A stretch of 64,000 nt of DNA, from positions 1 through 64,000 of the forward strand of contig NZ_LZZT01000008.1 of assembly GCF_014170305.1 (NCBI RefSeq). The letters run 5' to 3'. The position numbers and the translations under genes were made by a program. Origin of the DNA: Achromobacter sp. UMC71 (GTDB lineage Bacteria > Pseudomonadota > Gammaproteobacteria > Burkholderiales > Burkholderiaceae_B). Below, piece after piece: positions 14,607-22,648 of this stretch (its first letter is position 1; each line of letters opens with the position of its first letter). Under the pieces are notes generated by a model. The model saw only the letters and a list, made by a program, of their open reading frames with translations, was not told the origin of the DNA and did no database searches.

Positions 14607-15767
14607 TTATTTCAACCAGAACTCGTCCAGGCCGAAGGCCGTCAGGTAGGGGTCCGGTTTTACCGGTACGCCGCTTTCCCAGACGATGTCAAAGCGCCCG
14701 TCGGCACGGCACACGCCGATGCGCGGGGTCAGCACGCAGTGGTTGTTTTCGGCCAGGATGGACAGCCGGCCTTCGGGTGCGTCAAATCCCACCTGGTGGA
14801 CTGCCTGGACCAGTTTCCGGGTGTCCATGCTGCCGACGCGTTGCAGGGCGCGGGCGAAAAGATGCACCTGGCTGTAGGCGCTTTCGGCGTAGACGTTGGC
14901 GGGCCGGTCGCCGAAGCGGGCGTGCCAGCGGGCCAGGAAATGGGCGTTGGCGGGGGTGTCGACGGTGTTGAAGTAGGTGGCGGCGGTGATGTGGCCGGCG
15001 CACCGTTCGGACCCGATCTCGGCGACCTCGGATTCGGCCATGGTGAGGCTGGCGATGGGGATGTGCGGGGCGGCCGGTTCGGCCTGGCAGGCTTCGTGGT
15101 AGCGGCGGTAGAAGCGCTGGGCGTCATCGCCGATCAGGGTGGAGAAGACGACGTCGGGCTGGATGCGGCGGATGTCGCGGACGACGTCGAAGATGTCGCT
15201 GTCGTCGCAGCCCAGCGGCAGGTAGGTTTCGTCGAGGATGTCGCCACCGTGCTCTTCGACGGTGTCGCGCATGATGCGGTTGGTTTCGCGGGGGTAGATG
15301 TAGTCGGCGCCGACCAGGAAGATGCGCGAGCCGCAGTGCTGGATGAGGTAGGCGGCCAGCTGCATGCTGCCCTGGTTGGGCGCGGCGCCGGTGTAGATGA
15401 CGTTGGGCGAATATTCGAAGCCTTCGTAGACGGACGCGTACCAGAGCAACGAGTTGGTGCGTTCCACGACGGGCAGCATGGCCTTGCGGCAGTGCGAGGT
15501 GCAGCCGCCGAAGATGACGCTGACTTCGTCGTCCAGCAGCAGCCGCGCGGCCAGGCGGCGGTATTCTTCGCTGTCGCTGCGCGGGTCGTAGACAACGGGT
15601 TCGAGCGGGCGGCCCAGCACGCCGCCCAGGGCGTTGATTTCTTCGATGGCCAGGACGGTGCCGAAGAAGTGCTGGGATTCGGTGGTGCCGGTGACGCCGC
15701 TGCGCGAGTACAGCACGCCGATGCGCCACCCCTGCCCTGCTACGTCACTGTCATGGCTGGGGGGCAT
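14607..15767 (-). CDS. AmiC-like cytoplasmic ligand sensor
   Basis: This 386-residue protein has the type I periplasmic-binding fold of amide and branched-chain amino-acid receptors (WRIGVLYSRSGVTG, LAIEEINALGGVLGRPLE, VFSTLIGDDAQRFYRRY). It has no signal peptide, as expected for AmiC, which stays in the cytoplasm and holds AmiR inactive until an amide binds. It is paired directly with the AmiR-like gene. The start at 15767 has AAAGGA upstream; an earlier in-frame start would add only low-complexity sequence. It is probably the negative regulator and ligand sensor of the operon. The ligand is unknown but should resemble the substrate of the transporter encoded upstream. Confidence 0.85.
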   Translation of the reverse strand: MPPSHDSDVAGQGWRIGVLYSRSGVTGTTESQHFFGTVLAIEEINALGGVLGRPLEPVVYDPRSDSEEYRRLAARLLLDDEVSVIFGGCTSHCRKAMLPVVERTNSLLWYASVYEGFEYSPNVIYTGAAPNQGSMQLAAYLIQHCGSRIFLVGADYIYPRETNRIMRDTVEEHGGDILDETYLPLGCDDSDIFDVVRDIRRIQPDVVFSTLIGDDAQRFYRRYHEACQAEPAAPHIPIASLTMAESEVAEIGSERCAGHITAATYFNTVDTPANAHFLARWHARFGDRPANVYAESAYSQVHLFARALQRVGSMDTRKLVQAVHQVGFDAPEGRLSILAENNHCVLTPRIGVCRADGRFDIVWESGVPVKPDPYLTAFGLDEFWLK

Positions 15768-15854
15768 AACGGCATCCTTTACTAAGTCGCGGCGCGAGGG
15801 CTGCGGAAACGGGGCGGCCTGGGGGCCACACGTCAAGGTTCATGCTGGCGGGCT

Positions 15855-16568
15855 TCATACCTTCAAGTGGTCCATGATATGGCCGACCGCCTGCGGCGCG
15901 CCAGCCTCGCCTTCGTCGACGAGGGCGCCTTGCTTGATGACCAGGTAGCGGTCGGCAACGTCCAGCGCAAAGGCGACGTTTTGCTCGACGATGAACATGG
16001 ACGTGCCGCGCCGCTCGCGTTCCCAGTTCAGCGCCCGGCCCAGGCGTTCGATGATGGACGGTTGCAGGCCTTCGGTGATTTCGTCCAGCAGCAGCAAGGC
16101 GGGCCGCTGCATCAGGCCGCGGGCGACCAGCAGCATTTTCTGTTCGCCGCCCGACAGGGTGCCGGCGTGCTGGCGCAACCGGCTGGCGAAAACGGGAAAG
16201 AGATCCGCGATCTCGGCGAAGCGTTCGTCGAACAGCTTGTCGTGGGCCAGGCCCAGGCGCAGGTTGTCGCGGATGTTCAGGTCGGGAAACAGGGGTTGTT
16301 CCTGCGCCGCGTAGGCGACACCGCAACGGGCGACTTCGTGCGGCCGCAGGCGGGTGGCGTCGATGTCCCCCAGCTGGACGCGGCCGCGCAGCTTGGGCAG
16401 GTAGCCCATGACCGTCTTGAGCAGCGTGCTCTTGCCCATGCCGTTCTTGCCCAGCAGCGCCACGCAGGCGCCGCTGGGCACCGACAGCGAGATGTCGTTC
16501 AGCACCACGGCGCCTTTGTAGCCGCTGGCGACGCCTTCCAGGCGCAGGGCCGGGGTCGCGTTAGTCAT
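15855..16568 (-). CDS. livF: Branched-chain amino acid/amide-type ABC ATPase (LivF-like)
   Basis: The 237-residue ATPase has Walker A GKNGMGKST (residues 40-48), the signature LSGGEQ and a Walker B LLLLDEITEGL. In this family the last gives LivF or UrtE rather than LivG. It powers uptake together with the fused LivM-LivG. The first 8 bases overlap the end of the fusion gene. The symbol refers to family type; the substrate is more likely an amide or urea-like compound than leucine. Confidence 0.9.
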   Translation of the reverse strand: MTNATPALRLEGVASGYKGAVVLNDISLSVPSGACVALLGKNGMGKSTLLKTVMGYLPKLRGRVQLGDIDATRLRPHEVARCGVAYAAQEQPLFPDLNIRDNLRLGLAHDKLFDERFAEIADLFPVFASRLRQHAGTLSGGEQKMLLVARGLMQRPALLLLDEITEGLQPSIIERLGRALNWERERRGTSMFIVEQNVAFALDVADRYLVIKQGALVDEGEAGAPQAVGHIMDHLKV

Positions 16569-18399
16569 GCTCCTGCTCCTGGGTCGGGTGGCCCGTCGTG
16601 GGCGCGTTGCCGGCGTAGATGGTGCGCACCAGTTCCGATTCGACGACGTCGCGGAAGCTGCCGTCCATGACGATACGGCCCTGGTGCAGCACGATGATGC
16701 GGGTGGCGACCTCGGCCACGAAGTCCAGGTCGTGTTCGACCAGCAGGCAGCACAGGCCATGGGTATGGGCCAGCGATGCCAGCACCTGGCCGATGCGGGC
16801 GCGTTCGTCTTTGCTCAAGCCCGCGGTGGGTTCGTCCAGCAGCACCACGCGCGGCTCCAGGGCCAGCACCATGGCCAGTTCCAGCGCCTGTTGCTGGCCG
16901 TGCGACAGGTCCCGCGCAACGCTGTCCAGCTGCTGGTCCAGGCCGGTCATGCGCAGGACTTCCAGCGCGTAGACCGGCAGCGCCAGCTGGGGCGCGCGGC
17001 GCCGCCACGAGGGCCGCTCGCGCAGCGTGGTGGCGATGCGCAGGCTTTCGGCGACGGTCAGGGTGTCGAAGATGTTGGCGTTCTGGAATTTTCGGCCCAG
17101 GCCGAAGCGCACGCATTGCTCGGGGCCGTCGCGGCGCACGGGGTGGCCGCAGAGCTCGACCTGACCTTCCGTGCGTTCGGCGCCGTCGGCGATGCAGCGC
17201 ATCAGCGTGGTCTTGCCGGCGCCATTGGGGCCGATCAGCCCCAGCAGTTCGCCGCCGCGCGCTTGCAGGTCGATGCCTTCCAGCACTTTCAGGCTGCCAA
17301 AGCGCTTGGCGACGCCGGACAGGCCCAGGGCGCGCGGGGCGGCCGGTCCGCCCTGCCCTGCCGTAGAAATCGGGCGCGCGACCAAGTGCGGCGCCGGGGC
17401 GGGACGCCGCTTGCGCAGCGGCGCCAGCAGCAGCGGCAAGAGCCCGCGCGGCAGCAGCAGGATGACCAGGATGAACGTCACGCCCAGCAGCAGTTGCCAT
17501 ACGAACGGCAGGTTGCCGCTGAGATACGAACCGGCCACGTTGATCAGAATGGCGCCCAGCACCGGGCCCCAGACCGAGCCGCGTCCGCCCAGGGCCACCC
17601 AGATGATCAGCTCGGTGCCAAAGACAAAGCCGGTCAATTCCGGCGCGACCACGCCGCTGAAGGCGCCGTAGCCAAAGCCCGCCAGGCTGGCGACCGCGCC
17701 GCACACGACCAGCAGCGCGATGCGCCATTGCGCGGTGTTCAGGCCCAGGTAGCTGCAGCGCGCTTCGTTGTCGCGCAGCGCCACCAGGATGCGGCCGCCG
17801 TCGCTGCGCACGGCCACCCAGGCCAGCAGCGACACGACCGACAGGCCGCCCGCGGCGATGACGTACCAGGCTTCCAGGGACAGGTCGAAGGTGTCGTAGC
17901 CGGTCAGGCCCGACGATGACCCGGTGTAGGTGCCGCCGGACAGCGCAACCTGGGTCAGCACGATGGGCAGCACCAGCGAAATGACGGTGGCAAAGAACGG
18001 CGAGGCGCCGCGGTAGAACGACAGCCAGCCGGTGACCAGGGCCAGCAGCGCCGCCCCGGCTACCGCCGCCAGCACAGCCAGCCCGGCCGTGGCGGGCGAA
18101 AAGCCGTAGTGGGTAAAGGCCAGGCCGGCGGCATAGGCGCCGACGCCGAAAAAGGCCGATTGGCCGAACGTCAGGTAGCCGGTGTAGCCCCACAGGATGT
18201 CCACCGTCACGGCGGCCACGGCGAAGAACAGCGCCTTGATCAGCACGTTCAGCAGATAGGTGTCGAACAGCCAGGGGCCGGCCACCGTCAGGGCCAGACA
18301 CAGGCCGGACAGCCACAGCAGATCGCGGCCGCGCGCGCCGCGGCGCGCATCGGCAGCGGGCGCCGTGGGCGCCTGTTGCGCAAGAGAGGTATCAGTCAT
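16561..18399 (-). CDS. Fused LivM permease and LivG ATPase
   Basis: The 612-residue product joins two subunits that are normally separate. Residues 1 to about 325 are a LivM-type permease with some ten membrane helices (VDILWGYTGYLTFGQSAFFG near 67-86; WVALGGRGSVWGPVLGA near 267-283). A proline- and alanine-rich linker (about 326-357) leads to a LivG-type ATPase with Walker A GPNGAGKTT (390-398), LSHGQQQALELAM and LLDEPTAGLS. The fusion fixes the stoichiometry of the membrane and ATPase parts. It overlaps livH by 8 bases and livF by 8 bases, so all three are tightly coupled. Confidence 0.9.
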   Translation of the reverse strand: MTDTSLAQQAPTAPAADARRGARGRDLLWLSGLCLALTVAGPWLFDTYLLNVLIKALFFAVAAVTVDILWGYTGYLTFGQSAFFGVGAYAAGLAFTHYGFSPATAGLAVLAAVAGAALLALVTGWLSFYRGASPFFATVISLVLPIVLTQVALSGGTYTGSSSGLTGYDTFDLSLEAWYVIAAGGLSVVSLLAWVAVRSDGGRILVALRDNEARCSYLGLNTAQWRIALLVVCGAVASLAGFGYGAFSGVVAPELTGFVFGTELIIWVALGGRGSVWGPVLGAILINVAGSYLSGNLPFVWQLLLGVTFILVILLLPRGLLPLLLAPLRKRRPAPAPHLVARPISTAGQGGPAAPRALGLSGVAKRFGSLKVLEGIDLQARGGELLGLIGPNGAGKTTLMRCIADGAERTEGQVELCGHPVRRDGPEQCVRFGLGRKFQNANIFDTLTVAESLRIATTLRERPSWRRRAPQLALPVYALEVLRMTGLDQQLDSVARDLSHGQQQALELAMVLALEPRVVLLDEPTAGLSKDERARIGQVLASLAHTHGLCCLLVEHDLDFVAEVATRIIVLHQGRIVMDGSFRDVVESELVRTIYAGNAPTTGHPTQEQEHD

Positions 18400-19225
18400 G
18401 GGCGAATCCTTTGGGGCGCAGGCGCAGGGTCAGGGCCGCCAGCACGGCAATGGTGACGCCGCCCAGGATGGGGCTGACGTAGACGCTGACCAGCACCTGG
18501 CAGGCGCCGTAGACCAGGCAGGTCACGAGCAGCGCGGTGATCGAGTTGCCCGACACCATCACCAGCATGAAGGCGCTGACCAGCCAGGGCAGGCCCATGC
18601 CGGGGTCGACGCTGGACAACGGCGTGATGAGCGCGCCGGCCAGCGCGCCCAGCCCGGCGCCCAGGCCAAAGGTGGTGAAGCGGATTCGTTCGGCGTTGAT
18701 GCCCAGGCCGCGCGCCAGGTCTTCGTTCATGATGACGGCGCGGGTTCGCACGCCAAAGCGCGTGCCGTTCAGCAGCAGCGTCATGGCGGCGTAGAGCAGC
18801 AGCGCGCACGGCACCAGGAACAGGCGGTAGGCGGAGTATTCCGTGCCCAGGAACGGCACGGCGCCCTGGATCGGCGAATCGACGAACTGCACTTCGCGGC
18901 CAAATGCCATGGTGATGAGCTGGCCGATCACGATGCCCAGCCCCCAGGTGGCCAGGATGGCGTCCAGCGGCCGTTTGTACAGCGGCTGCACGATCAGGCG
19001 TTCGACCGCCATGCCGACCAGCACGCCGGCCGCCAGCGCGCAGGGCAGCGCCACCCAGGGGTTCAGCCCCAGTTGCGTCACCACCAGGCTGGCGTAGCTG
19101 CCCAGCGTGATGATGGCGCCATGCGCGAAATTGACGATCTTCATTACCCCGAAGATGATCATCAGCCCGGCCGTCACGATGAACAGCATGGCGGCCGTGC
19201 TCAGGATGTCCAGCATCAAACCCAT
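18392..19225 (-). CDS. livH: Branched-chain amino acid/amide-type ABC permease (LivH-like)
   Basis: The 277-residue integral membrane protein is a LivH-type permease. The N-terminal pattern GLMIIFGVMKIVNFAHGA and the EAA-like loop GLGINAERIRFTTFGLGAGLG are typical. About eight membrane helices are visible. It should pair with the LivM half of the fusion gene downstream to form the channel. It starts 56 bases after the binding-protein gene, the usual order for this transporter class. Confidence 0.9.
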   Translation of the reverse strand: MGLMLDILSTAAMLFIVTAGLMIIFGVMKIVNFAHGAIITLGSYASLVVTQLGLNPWVALPCALAAGVLVGMAVERLIVQPLYKRPLDAILATWGLGIVIGQLITMAFGREVQFVDSPIQGAVPFLGTEYSAYRLFLVPCALLLYAAMTLLLNGTRFGVRTRAVIMNEDLARGLGINAERIRFTTFGLGAGLGALAGALITPLSSVDPGMGLPWLVSAFMLVMVSGNSITALLVTCLVYGACQVLVSVYVSPILGGVTIAVLAALTLRLRPKGFAHD

Positions 19226-19281
19226 AGTGCTCTCCGGCGCCGCCGGCCAGGCCGGCGGCGCGCTTTATGTTGCGCCAGGCG

Positions 19282-20448
19282 TCACTTCAGGTCGGGGCAT
19301 TGCGCGCCCGGGTCGACCTGGTTGAAGGTCTGCAGGATCTTGATGGCGCCGTCCGGCTGCACCTGGCCCAGGCGCATGGTCAGCGCGGCGTGGCGCTGGC
19401 GGTCCATCTTGACCGGACCGCGCGGGCCGTCGAACGAGACTTCGCTCAGGGCCTGCACCACCTTCTGGCTGTCGGTGGAACCGGCTTTCTCGACCGCGGC
19501 CTTGTACAGGAAGAAGGCTTCGTACTGCGGACCCGAGAACTCGTTGGCGGTCTTGGCGTCGGCGCCGAACTTGGCTTTCAGGCCGTCCAGGAACTTGCGG
19601 TTCTGCGGCGTGTCGATGCTGGTCAGGTAGGACGCCGACAGGTACATGCCCACGGCCGTCTCGCCCATGGTCTTGGCGGTGGCTTCGTCGATGGCCAGGT
19701 TGCCGTAGGGCATGGTCAGGCCCGCGGCCTTGACCTGCTTGGCCAGGCTGACGTTGGGGCCGCCGCCGGCCGTGGAGCTGATCAGCGCGTCGGGGTTGGC
19801 CGAGCGGATCTTGGATACCACGGGCGTCCAGTCGGAACCGTCGATGGGCAGGTATTCCTCGCCCACCACGCGCCCGCCCTGCTTCTCGATGTATTCGCGG
19901 GTGAACTTGAGCATGCCGCGACCGAACGCGTAGTCGCTGCCGACCAGGAAGAAGGTCTTGGCGCCGCGTTCCGTCATGAAGTGGTCCACCACCGGCGCCA
20001 CCTGCTGCTCGGGCACCCAACCGTTGACGTGCATCCAGCGGTTGCACGAGCGGCCTTCGTAGAAGGACGTGTAGATGTACGGCACCTTGCCACGCGAGAC
20101 GATGGGCAGCGCGGCGTTGCGCGCCGCGCTGGTTTCCATGGCGATGATGGCGTCCACCTTCTTCTGGAATACCAGGGTGTCGTAGGCCTTCTGCGCGCCG
20201 ACGGCGCCCGAGGCGTCGTCGGCGATCTCCAGCACCACCTGGCGGCCCAGGATGCCGCCGGCGGCATTGATCTCGTCGGCCGCCAGCTGCGAGGCCTGCA
20301 CCACGCCGGGCGCGACCACGCTGTTGGCGCCCGACAGGCCCACGGGCACGCCGATGCGCAAGGGTTCGGCCGCCTGCGTGCCGGCGGCGCCGGCCAGCAT
20401 GGCGACGAAGGAAAGTCGGATGAGGAAGCTGCGATGCGGAAACTTCAT
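19282..20448 (-). CDS. Periplasmic substrate-binding protein, amide/urea type
   Basis: The 388-residue precursor has a signal peptide (about residues 1-26, ending GTQA before AEPLRIG). Its mature type I binding fold shows LRIGVPVGLSGANSVVAPG, ADEINAAGGILGRQVVLE and FLVGSDYAFGRGML. The last segment resembles UrtA and AmiC relatives more than LivJ. It delivers the substrate to the LivHMGF-type transporter encoded next. It is homologous to the cytoplasmic AmiC-like sensor of the same operon, so both probably bind the same or similar ligand. Confidence 0.88.
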   Translation of the reverse strand: MKFPHRSFLIRLSFVAMLAGAAGTQAAEPLRIGVPVGLSGANSVVAPGVVQASQLAADEINAAGGILGRQVVLEIADDASGAVGAQKAYDTLVFQKKVDAIIAMETSAARNAALPIVSRGKVPYIYTSFYEGRSCNRWMHVNGWVPEQQVAPVVDHFMTERGAKTFFLVGSDYAFGRGMLKFTREYIEKQGGRVVGEEYLPIDGSDWTPVVSKIRSANPDALISSTAGGGPNVSLAKQVKAAGLTMPYGNLAIDEATAKTMGETAVGMYLSASYLTSIDTPQNRKFLDGLKAKFGADAKTANEFSGPQYEAFFLYKAAVEKAGSTDSQKVVQALSEVSFDGPRGPVKMDRQRHAALTMRLGQVQPDGAIKILQTFNQVDPGAQCPDLK

Positions 20449-20507
20449 GGGGATTTCTCCTTGGGGGCCGGCTGTCCGCCGTTGTACGTGGTATTCAGGG
20501 CTAGGGG

Positions 20508-21398
20508 TCAGGCTTGCTGGGGCGCGTCGGTGGCGCCCAGCAGTTCGTCATACAGGTCGCGGCGCCGGTCGCGCAGCACGTGGTTGAAGGCATTGAGTTG
20601 GCGCGCACGGCGTGACGCCGCCAGGTCCACCGTCGCCACCAGCACCTCTTCCTGATCGGCGCTGGCGGGCCCCGCGGCGGTCCAGCCTTGCGAGCCGACG
20701 ATCAGGCTGCGGCCGACGAAGGGCTGGCCGCGCTCGATGCCGACGCGATCGGCGCAGACCACGGTCAGGCCGTTGCTGTGGGCCCCGGCAATGGCCAGCG
20801 CGTGCGCCATGGCCGGGCCGTCGGGCGTTTGCCCCGGCATCGGCACCCAGTTGGTGGGCACGGCCACGATGTCGGCGCCGCGCAGGGCCAACAGGCGGTA
20901 GACCTCGGGGAACCAGCCGTCGTAGCAGATCGCCACGCCAATCCGGCCCAGTTCGGTATGGAACACCGGCAGGCCCAGGTCGCCGGGTTCGAAGAACAGG
21001 TTCTCGTCGCCCCACAGGTGCAGCTTGCGGTAGGTGCCCAGGTAGCCGTCGGGGCCGGCGACCAGGGCGGCGTTGTACAGGCGCTCGCCGCTGCGCTCGG
21101 CGATGCCGGCGACCAGGTAGATGCCCAGGCGCTGCGCCAGCGCGATCCAGGCCTGCGCGCTGGGCCCGTCCGGCACGGTTTCGGCCAGCGCATAGGCCTC
21201 TTGGCGGCTGTCGAACATATAGCCGGTGTTGGCCAGCTCGGGCAGCACCACCAGGCGCGCGCCCTGGGCGGCGGCCTGCTCGACCATCTCGATGGAACGC
21301 GCCACGTTGGCGGCCACGCTGCCCATCTGCGGGGCCGTCTGCACACTGGCCACCCGGATCGCGGACGGGGCGTCGTCCTGCGGCTGTGAAACTTGCAT
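20508..21398 (-). CDS. Nitrilase-superfamily carbon-nitrogen hydrolase
   Basis: The 296-residue enzyme has the complete nitrilase-superfamily triad: E54 in LVVLPELANTGY, K125 in YRKLHLWGDE and C158 in GVAICYDGWFPE. It hydrolyses a non-peptide C-N bond, most likely an amide or carbamoyl group. At under 300 residues it is shorter than aliphatic amidase AmiE (about 345) and closer to the carbamoylase/omega-amidase branches. It is the first gene of the amide-uptake operon, so it probably acts on the transported compound. The ATG at 21398 has CAGGAG upstream and follows the leader terminator by about 25 bases. Confidence 0.88.
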   Translation of the reverse strand: MQVSQPQDDAPSAIRVASVQTAPQMGSVAANVARSIEMVEQAAAQGARLVVLPELANTGYMFDSRQEAYALAETVPDGPSAQAWIALAQRLGIYLVAGIAERSGERLYNAALVAGPDGYLGTYRKLHLWGDENLFFEPGDLGLPVFHTELGRIGVAICYDGWFPEVYRLLALRGADIVAVPTNWVPMPGQTPDGPAMAHALAIAGAHSNGLTVVCADRVGIERGQPFVGRSLIVGSQGWTAAGPASADQEEVLVATVDLAASRRARQLNAFNHVLRDRRRDLYDELLGATDAPQQA

Positions 21399-21420
21399 GC
21401 GGTCTCCTGTTGCGGATTTG

Positions 21421-21467
21421 AAAACGAAAAAGCCCCCGACCACGCAGTGCGTGTGAGTCGGGGGCTT
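21421..21467 (-). terminator. Intrinsic terminator in the leader of the amide operon
   Basis: On the minus strand an 11-base stem, AAGCCCCCGAC pairing with GTCGGGGGCTT (21457-21467 and 21430-21440), encloses a smaller CACGC/GCGTG hairpin. It is followed by TTTTTCGTTTT, a classical rho-independent terminator. It sits only about 23 bases before the nitrilase start, ahead of that gene's ribosome binding site. It could also end the GFA transcript 225 bases upstream, but with an ANTAR protein in the operon a regulated attenuator is the better reading. Confidence 0.85.
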
Positions 21468-21555
21468 CTATAGCCAGACGAAAAGTTCGGGCAGCAATTA
21501 TTGCTGCGGGGGTGTTGCCGGGTACCGCGGCGCGGGCCTGGGCCTTGCGCGCTTC

Positions 21556-21571
21556 GGATCAGTCCTGATCC
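21556..21571 (-). promoter_or_regulatory. Leader RNA hairpin, possible ANTAR target
   Basis: At the predicted 5' end of the leader RNA, GGATC-AGGACT-GATCC forms a stem with a six-base loop starting in A. ANTAR target hairpins have six-base loops with A at position 1 and G at position 4; here position 4 is A, so the fit is partial. A second hairpin, GCAGCAA-TAA-TTGCTGC, follows at about 21492-21508 before the terminator. Confidence 0.4.
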
Positions 21572-21579
21572 TGTGACGA

Positions 21580-21609
21580 ATCATAGGGAGACGCCGGCGC
21601 CGCGGACAA
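21580..21609 (-). promoter_or_regulatory. Candidate sigma70 promoter of the amide operon
   Basis: On the minus strand TTGTCC (21604-21609) and TATGAT (21580-21585) are 18 bases apart. Transcription would start near 21573, immediately before the first leader hairpin and about 175 bases before the nitrilase ATG. The position fits a long regulated leader. Confidence 0.5.
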
Positions 21610-21692
21610 TAAGAGGTTTCCCGGACGGCGAGACGGGGCGCCGGATGCGACATGGGGATTTCCCGAGCCATGGGCCCGGTGCGACAATGGCG

Positions 21693-22037
21693 TCAGACGC
21701 TGCGGCCGTCGTACGGCATGCGGGTCAGGCCGGCCAGATCCACCGAGACCAGGCAGCGCGCGTTCACCGCGGCCGTTGCCTCGCCGGTGGGGCTGGCGCC
21801 AAAACCGAACGGCGCACAGCCGCAGTTGGCGCAGAAATGATGCGAAATCACATGTTTGTTGAATTTATAGGTCGACAGGCTGTCGGTCGACGACGTGATG
21901 CGCAGCTTGCCGCGCGGCACGAACCACAGCAGGTAGCCCTTGCGGCTACAGTGCGAACAGTTGCATTCCAGTACCTGTGACGGCTCGCCTTCGACTTCGA
22001 AGGTAATCTGTCCGCAGTGGCAGCTTCCTTGTTGCAT
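21693..22037 (-). CDS. GFA/Mss4-like zinc protein
   Basis: The 114-residue protein has the cysteine pattern of the GFA (glutathione-dependent formaldehyde-activating) family: C6 and C8 in SCHCGQ, C25, C27 and C30 in CNCSHC, and C69, C72 and C74 in FCANCGCAPF. These bind zinc in an Mss4-like fold. Most stand-alone members have no proven substrate. The protein is intact in length. It is divergent from the VOC gene at 22148 and upstream of the amide operon on the same strand. Confidence 0.88.
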   Translation of the reverse strand: MQQGSCHCGQITFEVEGEPSQVLECNCSHCSRKGYLLWFVPRGKLRITSSTDSLSTYKFNKHVISHHFCANCGCAPFGFGASPTGEATAAVNARCLVSVDLAGLTRMPYDGRSV

Positions 22038-22147
22038 GGCCTGGCTCCTTGGGTTGCGGTCGTGTCTCTGCGACCGTGGCGATTGCCGGTTGCCATCATA
22101 GATCGGCGCGGCGCTCCTCGTCGCCCCCTAAACCAGAGGAATCCCCC

Positions 22148-22576
22148 ATGCCCAGACTATCCGCCTACCTCAGTTTCGATGGCAATTGCGCCGAGGCCAT
22201 GCGCTTTTACGAACGCGTGCTCGGCGGCCGGCTCGAGGCGCTGCTGCGCTATGCCGATGCGCCGCCGGATGCCGCCATGCCGGTGCTGTCCAGCGAAGAG
22301 TCCGATCGCATCATGTACGCCTGCCTGGCGCTGGACGACCAGCTGCTGATGGCCAGCGACGCCACCGCCGGCCACCCCTACCCCGGCAAGCAGGGCATGG
22401 CGCTGTCGCTGGCCTATCCCACCGTGTCGGATGCCCACCGCATTTTTGACATGCTGGCGGACGGCGGCAGCGTTACTATGCCGCTGCAGAAAACCTTCTG
22501 GGCCGAGGCCTATGGCGCGCTGATCGACCGTTTCGACACCCGCTGGATGATCAGCGGCGGGCGGTTGACGCATTAG
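22148..22576 (+). CDS. VOC-family protein (PhnB-like)
   Basis: The 142-residue protein has the glyoxalase/bleomycin-resistance (VOC) fold of the PhnB-like group. The N-terminal YLSFDGNCAEAMRFYERVLGG, central LLMASDA and the C-terminal FWAEAYGALIDRFDTRWMIS are characteristic. Its role is unknown; relatives are metal-binding or antibiotic-sequestering proteins. The ATG at 22148 follows AGAGGA. The stop codon merges into a short repeat (AGGGCTTGTCAACAC) that also occurs at other gene ends in the window. Confidence 0.85.
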   Translation: MPRLSAYLSFDGNCAEAMRFYERVLGGRLEALLRYADAPPDAAMPVLSSEESDRIMYACLALDDQLLMASDATAGHPYPGKQGMALSLAYPTVSDAHRIFDMLADGGSVTMPLQKTFWAEAYGALIDRFDTRWMISGGRLTH

Positions 22577-22648
22577 GGCTTGTCAACACCCGCGCGCACC
22601 GGCGCCCGGCCCGCCACGACGATCCGCCCGCGCGGCGCAGGAATCACA

